Of a stretch of 64,000 bases of DNA, positions 1 through 11,778 are shown in pieces (positions within the stretch are counted from its first letter, which is position 1; the number at the start of each line of letters is the position of its first letter). The position numbers and the translations under genes are program-made. Origin of the DNA: Actinophytocola oryzae. Lineage in GTDB: Bacteria; Actinomycetota; Actinomycetes; Mycobacteriales; Pseudonocardiaceae. Below the pieces are notes generated by a model. That model was not told where the DNA came from, did no database searches, and was given only the letters and a program-made list of their open reading frames with translations. The stretch lies in the NCBI RefSeq assembly GCF_004364325.1, contig NZ_SOCP01000026.1, positions 91,589 to 155,588 of the forward strand. The letters run 5' to 3'.

Positions 1-1856
1 GTGGTGTAGTTGTGCAGCACCGACGAGAAGAGCCGGAACTGGACGGTCGAGTTGATCTGCGAGAAGTTGTTCGAGCCGGGGTTGCCCTGCTCGGCCGCCT
101 CCGCCTTGTCGGCCTGGTTCGCCGTGTAGAACGGGAAGATCGGGTACTCGGCGGGGTCGGCGAACAACCGCAGCGCGTCGGTGTAGGGCTCCTCGTCCGG
201 GACGGCGCCGACGGAGAACGGGTAGTAGTTGTTGATCTCCTTCCACGGCACGTGCGTGTCCGTGGCCACGTGGCGGTGCTCGAACAGCCGGTCGTCCGGG
301 TTCCACAGCACGTCGAGGATCGCGGTGCGGACGCGGTCGGCGATGCCTCGCAGCTCGGCGGCCTTCGCCGCGTTGCCCAGCTGCTCGTACGCCGCGGCGG
401 CGGCCAGCGCGCCGCTGTACTGGTAGGCGGCCTCCGCGCGGTCCAGGTTGCCGTCGCGCCAGTGGAAGGAGACGGCGTCGGCGTCGTTGCCGGTCAGCGC
501 GCCCCAGTCGTACTCGATGAGGCCGTTGCCGTCGTGGTCGTAGAAGTCCAGCTGTCCCTTGACGTCACCCTCGGCGTAGCGGGCCAGGTTGGCCACGATC
601 GGCGCCTGGCCGCCGTGGACCTCGTAGCTGCGCCACGCGGCTTCGGCGATGTACTGGGTGTAGCTGTTGCTCCAGTTCTCCGGGTCGCCGGGGTTGTCCA
701 CGAATCGGCCGCCGCCGGACGACTCGCCGGTCGACACCCACGGTCCGTAGGAGTACATCGGGTCACGCAGGTACTTGAGGTCGTCGATGAACATGGGGAC
801 CGTCAGGGCGATGGCGTTGTTGTAGCCGAGGACGCCCTCGATCGAGGTGGGGAACTGGAAGTCGTTGCCGGGGATGTCGGCGTCGAGGAAGTTGAAGCGC
901 ATCAGCCACCAGCGGTAGTAGACGTGCTTCTTGATGGCGGGCTCCGGCACGTCGACGTACGGGATGTTGTCTGCCCACCAACGGTTGTAGGTCCGCACGT
1001 GGGTGGCGAACGCGTTGGCGGGCGAGAGCCCCCGGTACTGGTCGTACTCGGTGCGGGACGCGGGGATCTCGTCGGCCACGAAGCCGAGCTGGACCTTGAC
1101 GGTGACGGTCTGTCCACTGGGAACCGTGACCTCGCCTGCCAGCTTGCCGCCGCTCGGGCTGAGCCCCTGCGCGGACAGCCGCGGGAAGATCGTGGTGAGG
1201 CGTTCGCCCCGCGAGTTGCGGACCTCCTGCAGGCCGGTCAGCTCGGCGCCTGTCGCGGTGCGGGTGAACGGGGAGTCCACTGTCAGGGCAAGGGTTCGCG
1301 ACGCCGCGCCGGTGTTCGTGAGTGCCATGACGGTTACCGCGACGTTGTCGTGCGTGACGAACTTCTTCACCCCGGCGCGGAGATCGCTGTTGGTGTAGGA
1401 GCCACTCCAGTAGCTGGGCGTCTGCAGGCGGTCGGCGACGTTCTCCGTGAAGCCACCGCCGCCGATGGTGACGGTGTAGGCGTTCTGGTTCGAGAACGAG
1501 CCGAAGAACTCGTTGTAGTAGGCGACCCGGCCACCGAAGCCGATGACCGCGTTGTCGTGCTGTCGCATGTAGACGGTCCGACCGCGGGTCATCAGCCAGC
1601 TGCCTGCCGGATCGTTGCCCCTGCGGGCAAGCAGGCGGTCCATCCAGAAGTCGGTGCCACCGGCCTCGGCGTCGTACATCGCACGCATCATGCGGTTGCC
1701 GTAGGCCACCGGCTCGGCGGGCGGCGGCTGACCGGTGAAGGTCGGGAACCCGATGGCCTGCTCGGCGCCGGCAGGTGTGTCGACCGCGGTCAGCATGGCG
1801 GCGGCGAGCACGGCCGCGAGTACCGGCGGTCTCCACCTCGTCGTGGAGATTCGCAT
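1..1856 (-). CDS. Secreted glycoside hydrolase, (alpha/alpha)6-barrel type, C-terminus cut off
   Basis: The frame is open from an ATG at 1856 to the window edge (618 codons, no stop), so the 3' end lies outside. GAGGTGA precedes the ATG by about 6 nt. Residues 1-31 form a Sec signal peptide (RRW-type basic start, hydrophobic run, cleavage near AGA-EQ). After about 250 residues of beta-rich sequence comes a region with RWWLMRFNFL, PTSIEGVLGYN, SNSYTQYIAEAAWR, DHDGNGLIEYDWGAL and INNYYPFSVG. These resemble MGH1-like/trehalase-like inverting glycosidases; the substrate is not evident. It is divergent from a LacI gene with an operator directly upstream, so it is probably sugar-induced. Family placement is from memory of motifs. 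Confidence 0.75.
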   Translation of the reverse strand, partial: MRISTTRWRPPVLAAVLAAAMLTAVDTPAGAEQAIGFPTFTGQPPPAEPVAYGNRMMRAMYDAEAGGTDFWMDRLLARRGNDPAGSWLMTRGRTVYMRQHDNAVIGFGGRVAYYNEFFGSFSNQNAYTVTIGGGGFTENVADRLQTPSYWSGSYTNSDLRAGVKKFVTHDNVAVTVMALTNTGAASRTLALTVDSPFTRTATGAELTGLQEVRNSRGERLTTIFPRLSAQGLSPSGGKLAGEVTVPSGQTVTVKVQLGFVADEIPASRTEYDQYRGLSPANAFATHVRTYNRWWADNIPYVDVPEPAIKKHVYYRWWLMRFNFLDADIPGNDFQFPTSIEGVLGYNNAIALTVPMFIDDLKYLRDPMYSYGPWVSTGESSGGGRFVDNPGDPENWSNSYTQYIAEAAWRSYEVHGGQAPIVANLARYAEGDVKGQLDFYDHDGNGLIEYDWGALTGNDADAVSFHWRDGNLDRAEAAYQYSGALAAAAAYEQLGNAAKAAELRGIADRVRTAILDVLWNPDDRLFEHRHVATDTHVPWKEINNYYPFSVGAVPDEEPYTDALRLFADPAEYPIFPFYTANQADKAEAAEQGNPGSNNFSQINSTVQFRLFSSVLHNYT

Positions 1857-1872
1857 CTCTGTCACCTCGTCA

Positions 1873-1888
1873 CCGAAAACGTTTTCGG
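1873..1888. promoter_or_regulatory. LacI-family operator, perfect 16-bp palindrome
   Basis: CCGAAAACGTTTTCGG is a perfect palindrome with the central CG typical of LacI/GalR sites. It lies 16 nt upstream of the hydrolase ATG and 62 nt upstream of the divergent lacI start, so one bound dimer could repress the hydrolase and possibly the regulator. Confidence 0.85.
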
Positions 1889-1950
1889 CTCTTTGAAGGT
1901 AAAGCTGGCGTTAGAGTTGTGTCAAGCAGCGAAACCTCTTCACGAAAGGC

Positions 1951-2964
1951 GTGCCGTTGACGAGGCAGCGTTCGGGATCGGTCACCCTCACCGACGTGGC
2001 GAGGTTGGCCGGCGTGTCCGTCGCCACCGCGTCCAAGGCGCTGAACGGCCGCGACGAGGTGGCGACGGCGACCCGCGACCGTGTGGTGGCGGCGGCGGAG
2101 AAGCTGTCGTTCCAACCGAACGCGCTGGCCCGTGGCCTGATCTCCGGACGTACCAGGACGATCGGGCTCCTCACCGACGAGTTGGGCGGCCGCTTCGCCA
2201 TCCCGGTCCTCCTGGGGGTGGAGAACGCGCTGGGCAACGAGCAGATGTCGGTGTTCCTGTGCGACGCGCGAGGCGACCCGATCCGGCGGCGGCACTACAT
2301 CCGCACGCTGCTCGCCCGCCAGGTCGACGGCCTCATCGTGCTGGGCGACAGCAACGACGTGCGCTCGTCGGTGACGAAGGACATCCCGGTGCCGGTGGTC
2401 TACGTCTACGGCGAGTCGGACGACCCCGCCGACCTGTCACTGCTCGCCGACGACGCCGGTGGCGCACGACTGGCCGCCGAACACCTGGTGTCGTTGAACC
2501 GCAGGCACATCGGCCACATCACCGGCCCGTCGAGCTACCGCGCGGCCCGCGACCGCGCGACGGCACTGCGGGAGGTGCTGTCCGAGGCGGGCCTGTCCCT
2601 GGTGGGCGACCCGCTGCACGGTGAGTGGTCCCAGAGCTGGGGTCGGCAGGCAGGCCGCATGCTGGCGACCACCCACCCCGAGCTGGACGCGATCTTCTGC
2701 GGCAGCGACCAGGTGGCGGTCGGCGTGTCACAGGCGCTGGCCGATCTGGGCCGTCGGGTCCCCGACGACATCGCCCTGGTGGGCTTCGACAACTGGGAGA
2801 TCTTCGCCGCCGACTGCCGCCCGCCCCTGACCACGGTCGACGTGAACCTGGAACGCCTCGGCGCGAGCGCGGTGGAGTACCTGTTCGCCGCCCTCGACGG
2901 CGTCCGCCACTCCGGCGTCGTCCGCCAGGCCTGCCGCCTGGTCGTCCGCGACTCCTCGGGTTAG
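1951..2964 (+). CDS. LacI/GalR-family transcriptional regulator
   Basis: The 337-residue protein has an N-terminal lambda-repressor-like helix-turn-helix with hinge helix (VTLTDVARLAGVSVATASKA, then RDRVVAAAEKLSFQPNALAR). A periplasmic-binding-protein-like sensor domain follows (RTIGLLTDELGGRFA; VALVGFDNWEIF; PPLTTVDVN near the C-terminus). GTG at 1951 is the longest start, but TTG at 1957 is better spaced from AAAGG and may be the real one. It is divergent from the secreted hydrolase and is its likely local repressor via the palindrome at 1873-1888. The stop overlaps that of the convergent ABC gene: TTAG at 2961-2964 holds both. Confidence 0.93.
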   Translation: MPLTRQRSGSVTLTDVARLAGVSVATASKALNGRDEVATATRDRVVAAAEKLSFQPNALARGLISGRTRTIGLLTDELGGRFAIPVLLGVENALGNEQMSVFLCDARGDPIRRRHYIRTLLARQVDGLIVLGDSNDVRSSVTKDIPVPVVYVYGESDDPADLSLLADDAGGARLAAEHLVSLNRRHIGHITGPSSYRAARDRATALREVLSEAGLSLVGDPLHGEWSQSWGRQAGRMLATTHPELDAIFCGSDQVAVGVSQALADLGRRVPDDIALVGFDNWEIFAADCRPPLTTVDVNLERLGASAVEYLFAALDGVRHSGVVRQACRLVVRDSSG

Positions 2965-3890
2965 TCCAGGAGGGTGCGGCCCGTCAGCCGGAGGTAGACG
3001 TCCTCCAGGGTGCTGCGCCGCACGAGACTCGAGAGTGGCCTGACGTCACGCAGCTCGGCTGCGGCAAGGGCGGTCTCGCCGTCGGTGGCGTACAGCAGGA
3101 CGCGACCGGGGAGGGCTTCCACGCGGTCGGCGAGGCCCGCGAGACGAGCCTCCATCGCGGTGGTGTCCACGCCGGGCGGGAAGCGCAGCTCGACGACCTC
3201 CTTGGTGGAGTAGCGGGCGATCAGCTCGGCCGGGCTGCCCTCCGCGGCGATGTGGCCGCGGTCCATCACGACGAGGCGGTCGCACAGCTGCTCGGCCTCG
3301 TCCATGTAGTGGCTGGTGATGATCAGGGTGACGCCGTCGTGCTTGAGGCGCACGAGGCGGTCCCACAGCAGGTGCCGGGCCTGCGGGTCGAGACCGGTGG
3401 TCGGCTCGTCGAGCAGGAGCAGCTCGGGGTCGTTGATGAGCGACCTGGCGATGGTGAGGCGGCGCTTCATCCCGCCGGAGAGCCGGTCGACCTCGTCGTC
3501 GGCGCGTTCGGACAGCTGGGCGAACGCCAGCAGCTCGGTCGCCTTCTCCCGCACGTACGGCTTGAGCAGGCCGAAGTAGCGGCCGTAGACGTGCAGGTTC
3601 TGCCGGACGGTCAGCTCGGTGTCGAGGTTGTCCTGCTGGGGCACCACCCCGAGCCGCGCGCGGATGCGTGGGCCGTCGCGGTCGGGATCCATGCCGAGTA
3701 CCCGCAGCTCACCGCTGGTGCGCGGGGAGACGGAGGCGATCATGCGCATGGTCGAGGACTTGCCCGCCCCGTTCGGCCCGAGGAAGCCGAACGCCTCGCC
3801 GCGCCGCACCTCGAGGTCGATCCCGTCGACGGCGGTCAGCCGGCCGAACCGCTTGACCAGACCGCGGGCCGTGACCAGTGCGTCACACAC
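2961..3890 (-). CDS. ABC transporter ATP-binding protein, DrrA/NodI type, without an adjacent permease
   Basis: The 309-residue ATPase has Walker A GPNGAGKSS, Q-loop VVPQQDN, signature LSGGMKRR, Walker B LLLLDEPTTGLD and H-loop ITSHYMDEAEQLCDRLVV. The C-terminal DrrA-type extension ends in SSLVRRSTLEDVYLRLTG. Such proteins energise type-2 exporters (drug, polyketide or lipid efflux). No permease lies beside it: the next gene downstream is the convergent lacI and the upstream neighbour is ndk, so the membrane partner must be elsewhere or the gene is an orphan. Confidence 0.92.
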   Translation of the reverse strand: MCDALVTARGLVKRFGRLTAVDGIDLEVRRGEAFGFLGPNGAGKSSTMRMIASVSPRTSGELRVLGMDPDRDGPRIRARLGVVPQQDNLDTELTVRQNLHVYGRYFGLLKPYVREKATELLAFAQLSERADDEVDRLSGGMKRRLTIARSLINDPELLLLDEPTTGLDPQARHLLWDRLVRLKHDGVTLIITSHYMDEAEQLCDRLVVMDRGHIAAEGSPAELIARYSTKEVVELRFPPGVDTTAMEARLAGLADRVEALPGRVLLYATDGETALAAAELRDVRPLSSLVRRSTLEDVYLRLTGRTLLD

Positions 3891-3935
3891 GCACCGAGCG
3901 TAGCGGGGCGGGCTGACTCTCCGTCGCCCACATCG

Positions 3936-3968
3936 ACGAGGGCCCGGCCCGATGGACCAGGCCCTCGT
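3936..3968 (-). terminator. Hairpin after ndk
   Basis: A 9-bp perfect stem (ACGAGGGCC at 3936-3944 with GGCCCTCGT at 3960-3968) lies 12 nt past the ndk stop. There is no U-run, as is usual in GC-rich actinobacteria. Confidence 0.6.
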
Positions 3969-3980
3969 GTCGGGGGAAGC

Positions 3981-4388
3981 TCAGACGCCCGGGAACCAGA
4001 GGTCGATCTCGCGCTTGGACGACTCCGGGGAGTCCGAGCCGTGCACGATGTTGTACTGGACCTCGACGGCGTAGTCGCCGCGGATGCTGCCGGTGGCGGA
4101 CTGAACCGGGTTCGTGGCACCGGCGAGCTGGCGGAACGCCGCGATGGCGTTCTCACCCTCGACAACGGCCGCGACCACGGGACCGGACGTGATGAACTCC
4201 AGCAGCGACTCGAAGAACGGCTTGGCGGCGTGCTCGGCGTAGTGCTGCTCGGCCACACTCCGCTCGACGTTGCGCAGCTCCAGCGCGGCCAGCGTCAGGC
4301 CCTTGCGCTCGATGCGGGAGATGACCTCGCCGACCAGCCCACGGCTGACGCCGTCCGGCTTGACCAGGACCAGGGTGCGCTCGCTCAC
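3981..4388 (-). CDS. ndk: Nucleoside diphosphate kinase
   Basis: The 135-residue cytosolic enzyme transfers the gamma-phosphate of ATP to NDPs through a phosphohistidine. It shows the start MSERTLVLVKPDGV, the active-site NIVHGSDSPESSKREI (catalytic His in VHGSD), and family-typical length. AAGGAG precedes the GTG start at 4388. It is the last gene of the valS-folC-DUF4233-ndk block, the same order I recall from mycobacteria. Confidence 0.98.
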   Translation of the reverse strand: MSERTLVLVKPDGVSRGLVGEVISRIERKGLTLAALELRNVERSVAEQHYAEHAAKPFFESLLEFITSGPVVAAVVEGENAIAAFRQLAGATNPVQSATGSIRGDYAVEVQYNIVHGSDSPESSKREIDLWFPGV

Positions 4389-4437
4389 GACTGTGGGTAC
4401 TCCTTTGGAAACAGGGAAACTTCTCGCGCGCGTGAGC

Positions 4438-4824
4438 CTAGCTGGCCTCTTTCCCGGCCTGCTGGCTCGGTAGCGTGCCCTGCGCCATCCGCCGCGCGAC
4501 GTCGTGCCGCATCCACAGCAGCAGGGCCCACACGAGCCCGAAGATCAGCCCGAGGATCCCGAGCGCGACCATCGCGAACCAGCACGCGATCATCACCACC
4601 TGCAGGCCCGCGGCCACCCACCTGCCCCACGGCCTGCGCAGGACACCGCAGGTCAGCAGCAGTGCGAGCGCCAGCACACCGACCAGGACGCCCTGCCAGG
4701 TGGCCAGCCCGTCGCCGAGCTTCGCGACCACCGGCAGCGCCAGCAGGACCACGATCACCTCGAGCACGAGTGTCGCCAGCATGACGCTGACGAACGACTT
4801 CATCGGATCGGTCCTGGTGGTCAT
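4438..4824 (-). CDS. DUF4233-type membrane protein, folC partner
   Basis: The 128-residue protein has four predicted hydrophobic segments (for example SVMLATLVLEVIVVLLALPV, GVLVGVLALALLLTC, GLQVVMIACWFAMVALG, LGLIFGLVWALLLWM). Its ATG at 4824 overlaps the folC stop as ATGA, implying translational coupling. Small DUF4233 proteins commonly follow folC in actinobacteria; their function is unknown. The start was chosen from the ATGA overlap. Confidence 0.85.
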   Translation of the reverse strand: MTTRTDPMKSFVSVMLATLVLEVIVVLLALPVVAKLGDGLATWQGVLVGVLALALLLTCGVLRRPWGRWVAAGLQVVMIACWFAMVALGILGLIFGLVWALLLWMRHDVARRMAQGTLPSQQAGKEAS

Positions 4825-6162
4825 GTGGGCTCCCTGCCGAACAGCGCGCGTGCCTCGCCCGCCGTGACCACCGAGCCTGTCACGACCACGCCGACGCCGG
4901 ACAGGGGCTCGCCCGCGTCCTCCTCGGCGAGCGCGACGCCCGTGTCGATCGCGTCGTCGAGGCGTGGCCGGACCTCGACCCGGTCGGGCCCGAAGATCTC
5001 CGTCGCCACCTCGCCGAGCTCCTCGGCGGGCATGGCGCGTTCCGAGGAGTTGGTCGTGACCACCAGCTCGTGCAGCACCGGCTCCAGCGCGGACAGGATG
5101 CCCCGCACGTCCTTGTCCCCCATCACGCCGACCACGCCGACGAGGTTGCGGAAGCTGAAGTCCGCGTCCAGTGCCGCGGCGAGCGCAGCCGCGCCGTGGG
5201 GGTTGTGCGCGGCGTCGACGAACACCGTCGGGGACGAGCGGACACGCTCCAGCCTGCCCGGCACCACGACCGACGCGAAGCCCTCGCGGATCGCCTCGGG
5301 GTCGAGCCCGCGTTGCGCGCCCGCGCCGAAGAACGCCTCGACGGCCGCCAGCGCCAGCGCCGCGTTCTCGGCCTGGTGCGGGCCGTGCAGCGGCAGGAAG
5401 ATGTCGTCGTAGGCACCGCCGAGTCCCTGCAGCTTGACGACCTGGCCGCCGACGGCGACGTCCCTGCGCAGCACGCCGAACTCCAGACCGGCGCGGGCGA
5501 CCGTGGCGTCGACCTCGACGGTCCGGCGCAGCAGCACGTCCATCGCCTCCGGCGTCTGCTCGGCGAGCAACGCGATCGAACCCTGTTTGATGACCCCGGC
5601 CTTCTCCCGCGCGATCCCGGCGATGTCGGACCCGAGGTATTCGACGTGGTCGATGGAGATCGGTGCCACGACCGCGACCTTCGCGTCCGCGATGTTCGTG
5701 GCGTCCCAGGTGCCGCCGAGACCCACCTCCAGCACCGCGGCGTCGACCGGCGCGTCCGCGAACGCCGCGAACGCCATGCCGGTCAGTACCTCGAACTTGC
5801 TCATCCGCACGTCGGCGCCCTTGTCGATCATCTCGACGTACGGCTCGACGTCGCGGTACACCTCGACGTAGCGCTCCGGTGCGATCGGGGCGCCGTCGAT
5901 CGCGATCCGCTCGGTCACCAGCTGCAGGTGCGGGCTGGTGTAGCGGCCGGTCCGCAGGCCGATGCGCGTCAGCAGCGCGTCGATCATGCGGGTGACCGAC
6001 GTCTTCCCGTTCGTGCCGGCGACGTGCAGGACAGGGTAGGACCTGTGCGGGTCGCCGAGCAGGTCGACGAGCGCACCGATCCGCTGCAGTGTCGGCTCGA
6101 TCTTCGTCTCGCCCCAACGGGTGTTGAGCTCCGTTTCGACCTGGCGAAGGTCGTCGAGGGCC

Positions 6163-6170
<8 letters not shown>
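4821..6170 (-). CDS. folC: Bifunctional folylpolyglutamate synthase / dihydrofolate synthase
   Basis: The 449-residue ATP-dependent Mur-ligase-family enzyme adds glutamate to dihydropteroate and folates. Visible motifs are the P-loop VAGTNGKTSVTRMID (about residues 49-63), the folate loop RYTSPHLQ, the LEVGLGGTWDATN block with metal ligands, ISIDHVEYLG, and the C-terminal-domain marker FVDAAHNPHGA. It starts at GTG 6170 and overlaps the valS stop by 8 nt, so it is translated as part of the valS operon. Confidence 0.97.
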
Positions 6171-8787
<2,617 letters not shown>

Positions 8788-8793
8788 GCAGAA

Positions 8794-8799
8794 AGTTTA
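8794..8799 (-). promoter_or_regulatory. Putative -10 element of leaderless valS
   Basis: TAAACT on the minus strand is followed by 6 nt and then the GTG start. No clear -35 is visible. Confidence 0.5.
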
Positions 8800-8928
8800 C
8801 GAACCGTGTCCGGCCCTCCGCATTCGAGTTCCACACGACACCGCTTGTTAACGCCGGGGTCGGCCCGATCGATGTGCTGAGCACCGGAAGATTGTTGTTT
8901 TACCTGGTTGGGTCAGGGTGGGGAGCAG

Positions 8929-9897
8929 GTGAAGGCTCGGTCGCGTGTCACGGCGCCAGCGGTCCCCGAGACCGGCTGGGGCGGCGACGTGGTGGGCACG
9001 GACAGCGAGGACGTGCGTGAGTTGCTGCGCGCCGAACGCAGGCGCCGCCGTGGCCGCTGGTTCGCCGGCGGGCTCGTGGTGGTCGCGGTCGGCGCCGTGG
9101 CGACGTTGCTGTTCCGGAGCAGCGTCTTCGAACCCGTCGCGGGCGACGCGGGCAGCTCGACCTCGCCCGTCTCGGGCACCAGGGGCGAGTTGGTCGACCT
9201 CACGAGGCCCTTCGCGGGCACCCCCGCCTCGGTCTGGCCGGACGGCGCGGCCGGGATCGTGCCGCCCGCGCCGGAGCCCGTCGGCGGCTTCACCTCCCAG
9301 CAGGTGACGCAGGCCACACAGCTCGTGCGCGACGTGTTGATCGCGAGCCGGCTGGACAACCGGATGCTGGTCGGCCACGACCCTTCCGCCTATCTGGCGT
9401 TGCTCGCGCCGGACGCGCGTCGCCAGCTCGAACCGCTGTTCGCGAGCGGCCGGGAGCCCGAGGTGCAGTCGCTGGTGAGCCTGACCGCGCCGGGCAGCGA
9501 GCTGCTACCCGTGGGGCCCAAGGTCTCCGGGACGATGACCGTGCGGGCCGGGGATGCCGGTGAGCTGGTCGTGCACACGAACTACGTGTTCGCGTACGCG
9601 TTCGCGCCGCCCGCGCCGCTGCGGCTGATCGACGCCATGAACACGATCGTCGTCGTGCGGGCCGATGTGGACTACGTCATGCGGGCGGGCGACCGCTGGA
9701 CGCCGAACAGCCGAGGCCTGTGGTTCGACGACGCCACCGGGTTCGGCTACTCGATCGGGTGCGACGCGTACCGCAAGGGGTTCCTGGCACCGGTCACGAC
9801 CGAACGGAACGTGACCAGCCAACCCGACGACGTCCAACCGGGTGGCTACTTCGACCCCACGTCACCACTCCCGCCTGCCGGTGGGTGCCGTCGCTGA
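8929..9897 (+). CDS. Membrane-anchored protein of unknown function
   Basis: I do not recognise a family. The protein of about 322 residues has a basic N-terminal cytoplasmic part (LLRAERRRRRGRW), one transmembrane segment (FAGGLVVVAVGAVATLLF), and a large extracytoplasmic domain with two late Cys residues (SIGCDAYRKG, PPAGGCRR). The GTG at 8929 follows GGGGAG and is preferred over the TTG at 8908. It is divergent from valS with a 141-nt gap. Nothing nearby points to a role. Confidence 0.8.
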   Translation: MKARSRVTAPAVPETGWGGDVVGTDSEDVRELLRAERRRRRGRWFAGGLVVVAVGAVATLLFRSSVFEPVAGDAGSSTSPVSGTRGELVDLTRPFAGTPASVWPDGAAGIVPPAPEPVGGFTSQQVTQATQLVRDVLIASRLDNRMLVGHDPSAYLALLAPDARRQLEPLFASGREPEVQSLVSLTAPGSELLPVGPKVSGTMTVRAGDAGELVVHTNYVFAYAFAPPAPLRLIDAMNTIVVVRADVDYVMRAGDRWTPNSRGLWFDDATGFGYSIGCDAYRKGFLAPVTTERNVTSQPDDVQPGGYFDPTSPLPPAGGCRR

Positions 9898-9968
9898 GTC
9901 GTCAGGGCATGTTTTCGGGTCTCTCGACGTTGTGTCGGTGGAAGGTCCCCCGGCCGACAGGAGTGGAA

Positions 9969-10226
9969 ATGACGCAGACACCCGAGGCGCCCGCGAAGCT
10001 GACGATGTACTCGACGACCTGGTGCGGTTACTGCAGGCGCCTGAAGTCGCAGCTCGAGCGCGACGGCATCGAGTACGCCGAGGTCGACATCGAGCGGACC
10101 CCCGGGGCGGCCGAGTTCGTGATGCAGGTCAACGGTGGCAACCAGACGGTGCCGACACTGCACTTCCCCAACGGGAAGGCGCTCACGAACCCCACTCTGG
10201 CGCAGGTCAAGGCCGAGCTGAACTGA
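9969..10226 (+). CDS. mrx1: Mycoredoxin (glutaredoxin-like, CGYC)
   Basis: The 85-residue thioredoxin-fold protein has the active site TTWCGYCRRLK, the cis-Pro loop NQTVPTLHFPNG and a C-terminal ALTNPTLAQVKAEL. Length and motifs match mycoredoxin-1, which uses mycothiol to reduce mixed disulfides in the actinobacterial cytosol. The ATG at 9969 follows GGAGTGGAA. The last 20 nt overlap the convergent FAD oxidoreductase. Confidence 0.92.
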   Translation: MTQTPEAPAKLTMYSTTWCGYCRRLKSQLERDGIEYAEVDIERTPGAAEFVMQVNGGNQTVPTLHFPNGKALTNPTLAQVKAELN

Positions 10227-11757
10227 GCGGGGCCAGCACGGCGTTGGCGGCGTTGTGGCCGCCGATGCCGCTGACCCCACCACCACGACGTGAGCCGCTC
10301 CCGCACAGCAGCAGGTTGGGGACGTCGGTCTCCACACCCCAGCCGCCACGCTCCTCGGTGAACGGCCATGCCAGGTCGCCGTGGAAGATGTGGCCGCCCG
10401 GCATGGCCAGCTCGTCCTCGAGGTCGAGTGGCGTGCGTGCCTCGATGCAGGGGCGGCCGTCCTCGTCGGTGGCCAGGCAGTCCTCGACAGGTTCGGCCAA
10501 GTACCTGTTGAGCCCGGCGAGGTAGCGGGCGACGAGCTCGTCGCGACGGCCCCGGTTGTCGGCGGCGAACAGTGTCGCGGGGGTGTGCAGGCCGAACAGC
10601 GTGAGGGTGTGCAGTGGCCCGTCGACGATGGACTCGTCGGTGAGGGTGTGGCAGTACATCTCGCCGGGAAGCGGGTCCGGTACGCCTCCCGAGGCGCTCG
10701 CGGTGTAGGCGTTCTCCAGCTCCCGGTAGGACTCGTCGAGGTGGAACGTGCCCGCGAACGCCTGCCTGGGGTCGACCCCGCTGCGCAGCCTCGGCAGCCG
10801 GGACAACAGCACGTTGATCTTCAGCTGTGCACCGGTCGGTTTCGTGCTTTCCCTGCCGCGCAGGCGATCCAGTACCGCGGGCGCGACACCGGCGAGCACG
10901 TGGCCCGCCGCGACGGTGTGCTCGGCTCCCGCGTGCCGGTAGGTCACCTCGGCCGTGGTGCCGTCGGCGTCCAATCGCGTCACCGTCGCGGCGGTGCGCA
11001 GTGTGGCGCCGTTCTCCTGTGCCACACGGGAAAGCTCGCGGGTGACCGCACCCATACCGCCTACCGGGACGCGCCACTCGCCGCCGATGAGGTGGTAGAG
11101 GAAGCACCGGTTGGCGAGCAGCTCGGGTGACGTGAGGGACGTGTGCGTGCCGATCAGGGCGTCGGTGGCGACGACTCCCCGCACCACGTCGTCGGCGAAG
11201 GTGTCCTCGATGGCGGTGCCGATGGGCTGCTCGAAAACCTGTTCCCACAGGCGTTCCCCTGCCGCCCCGGTCACGAGCGCGCGGAACTCGGCCCGTGACG
11301 GCAGCGGCTGGAGCATGGTCGACGCGGTGGCCGAGGCCATCGCGGAGAGCGACTCGTAGAACGACACCCATCGGGCGAACTCGGCGTCCGATCCGGTGAG
11401 CTTTCGGAAGGACGCGGCGGTGGCCTCGCCTGGCTCGTGCTCGACGAGCAGCCCCTCGGCGCGCCCGTCCAGCTCGACGGGTGTGTAGGACGAGACGGCG
11501 CGCGACCGGAGTTCGACCCGCAGCCCGAGATCGCTGATGATCGCGCCGGGCATCAGGCTGACCAGGTAGGAGTACCGGGACAGCCTGGCGGACACGCCGG
11601 GGAACGGTGTGGCGCTGACGGCCGCGCCCCCGACGCGGTCGAGGCGTTCCAGCACGAGCACCGACCTGCCGGCACGTGCGAGGTAGGCGGCGGCGACCAG
11701 CGCGTTGTGGCCACCACCCACCACCACGACGTCGTAGCGTTCCGTCACGGCAGTCAC
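10207..11757 (-). CDS. FAD-dependent oxidoreductase, phytoene-desaturase/PYROXD2-like
   Basis: The 516-residue protein has an N-terminal Rossmann FAD motif (YDVVVVGGGHNALVAAAYLA), the GG-doublet region RVGGAAVSATPFPG, and a C-terminal FAD-binding block (NLLLCGSGSRRGGGVSGIGG). This fits amine oxidase/carotenoid desaturase-like flavoproteins. No carotenoid genes are nearby, so a PYROXD2-like role of unknown substrate is more likely than pigment synthesis. Starts at GTG 11757 (GTG 11748 is an alternative). Its 3' end overlaps mrx1 by 20 nt. Confidence 0.85.
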   Translation of the reverse strand: MTAVTERYDVVVVGGGHNALVAAAYLARAGRSVLVLERLDRVGGAAVSATPFPGVSARLSRYSYLVSLMPGAIISDLGLRVELRSRAVSSYTPVELDGRAEGLLVEHEPGEATAASFRKLTGSDAEFARWVSFYESLSAMASATASTMLQPLPSRAEFRALVTGAAGERLWEQVFEQPIGTAIEDTFADDVVRGVVATDALIGTHTSLTSPELLANRCFLYHLIGGEWRVPVGGMGAVTRELSRVAQENGATLRTAATVTRLDADGTTAEVTYRHAGAEHTVAAGHVLAGVAPAVLDRLRGRESTKPTGAQLKINVLLSRLPRLRSGVDPRQAFAGTFHLDESYRELENAYTASASGGVPDPLPGEMYCHTLTDESIVDGPLHTLTLFGLHTPATLFAADNRGRRDELVARYLAGLNRYLAEPVEDCLATDEDGRPCIEARTPLDLEDELAMPGGHIFHGDLAWPFTEERGGWGVETDVPNLLLCGSGSRRGGGVSGIGGHNAANAVLAPLSSARP

Positions 11758-11778
11758 GCTACCGGTGTCGCGAGGGGA

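Noticed and set aside
12..2624. An 870-codon plus-strand frame over the window start
   Set aside because: It runs antisense to the signal-peptide-bearing hydrolase and across the lacI gene in another frame; composition is that of a GC shadow.
10207..11757. Carotenoid biosynthesis gene (phytoene desaturase)
   Set aside because: No crtB, crtE or related genes adjoin it, and the family also includes PYROXD2-like enzymes of other function.
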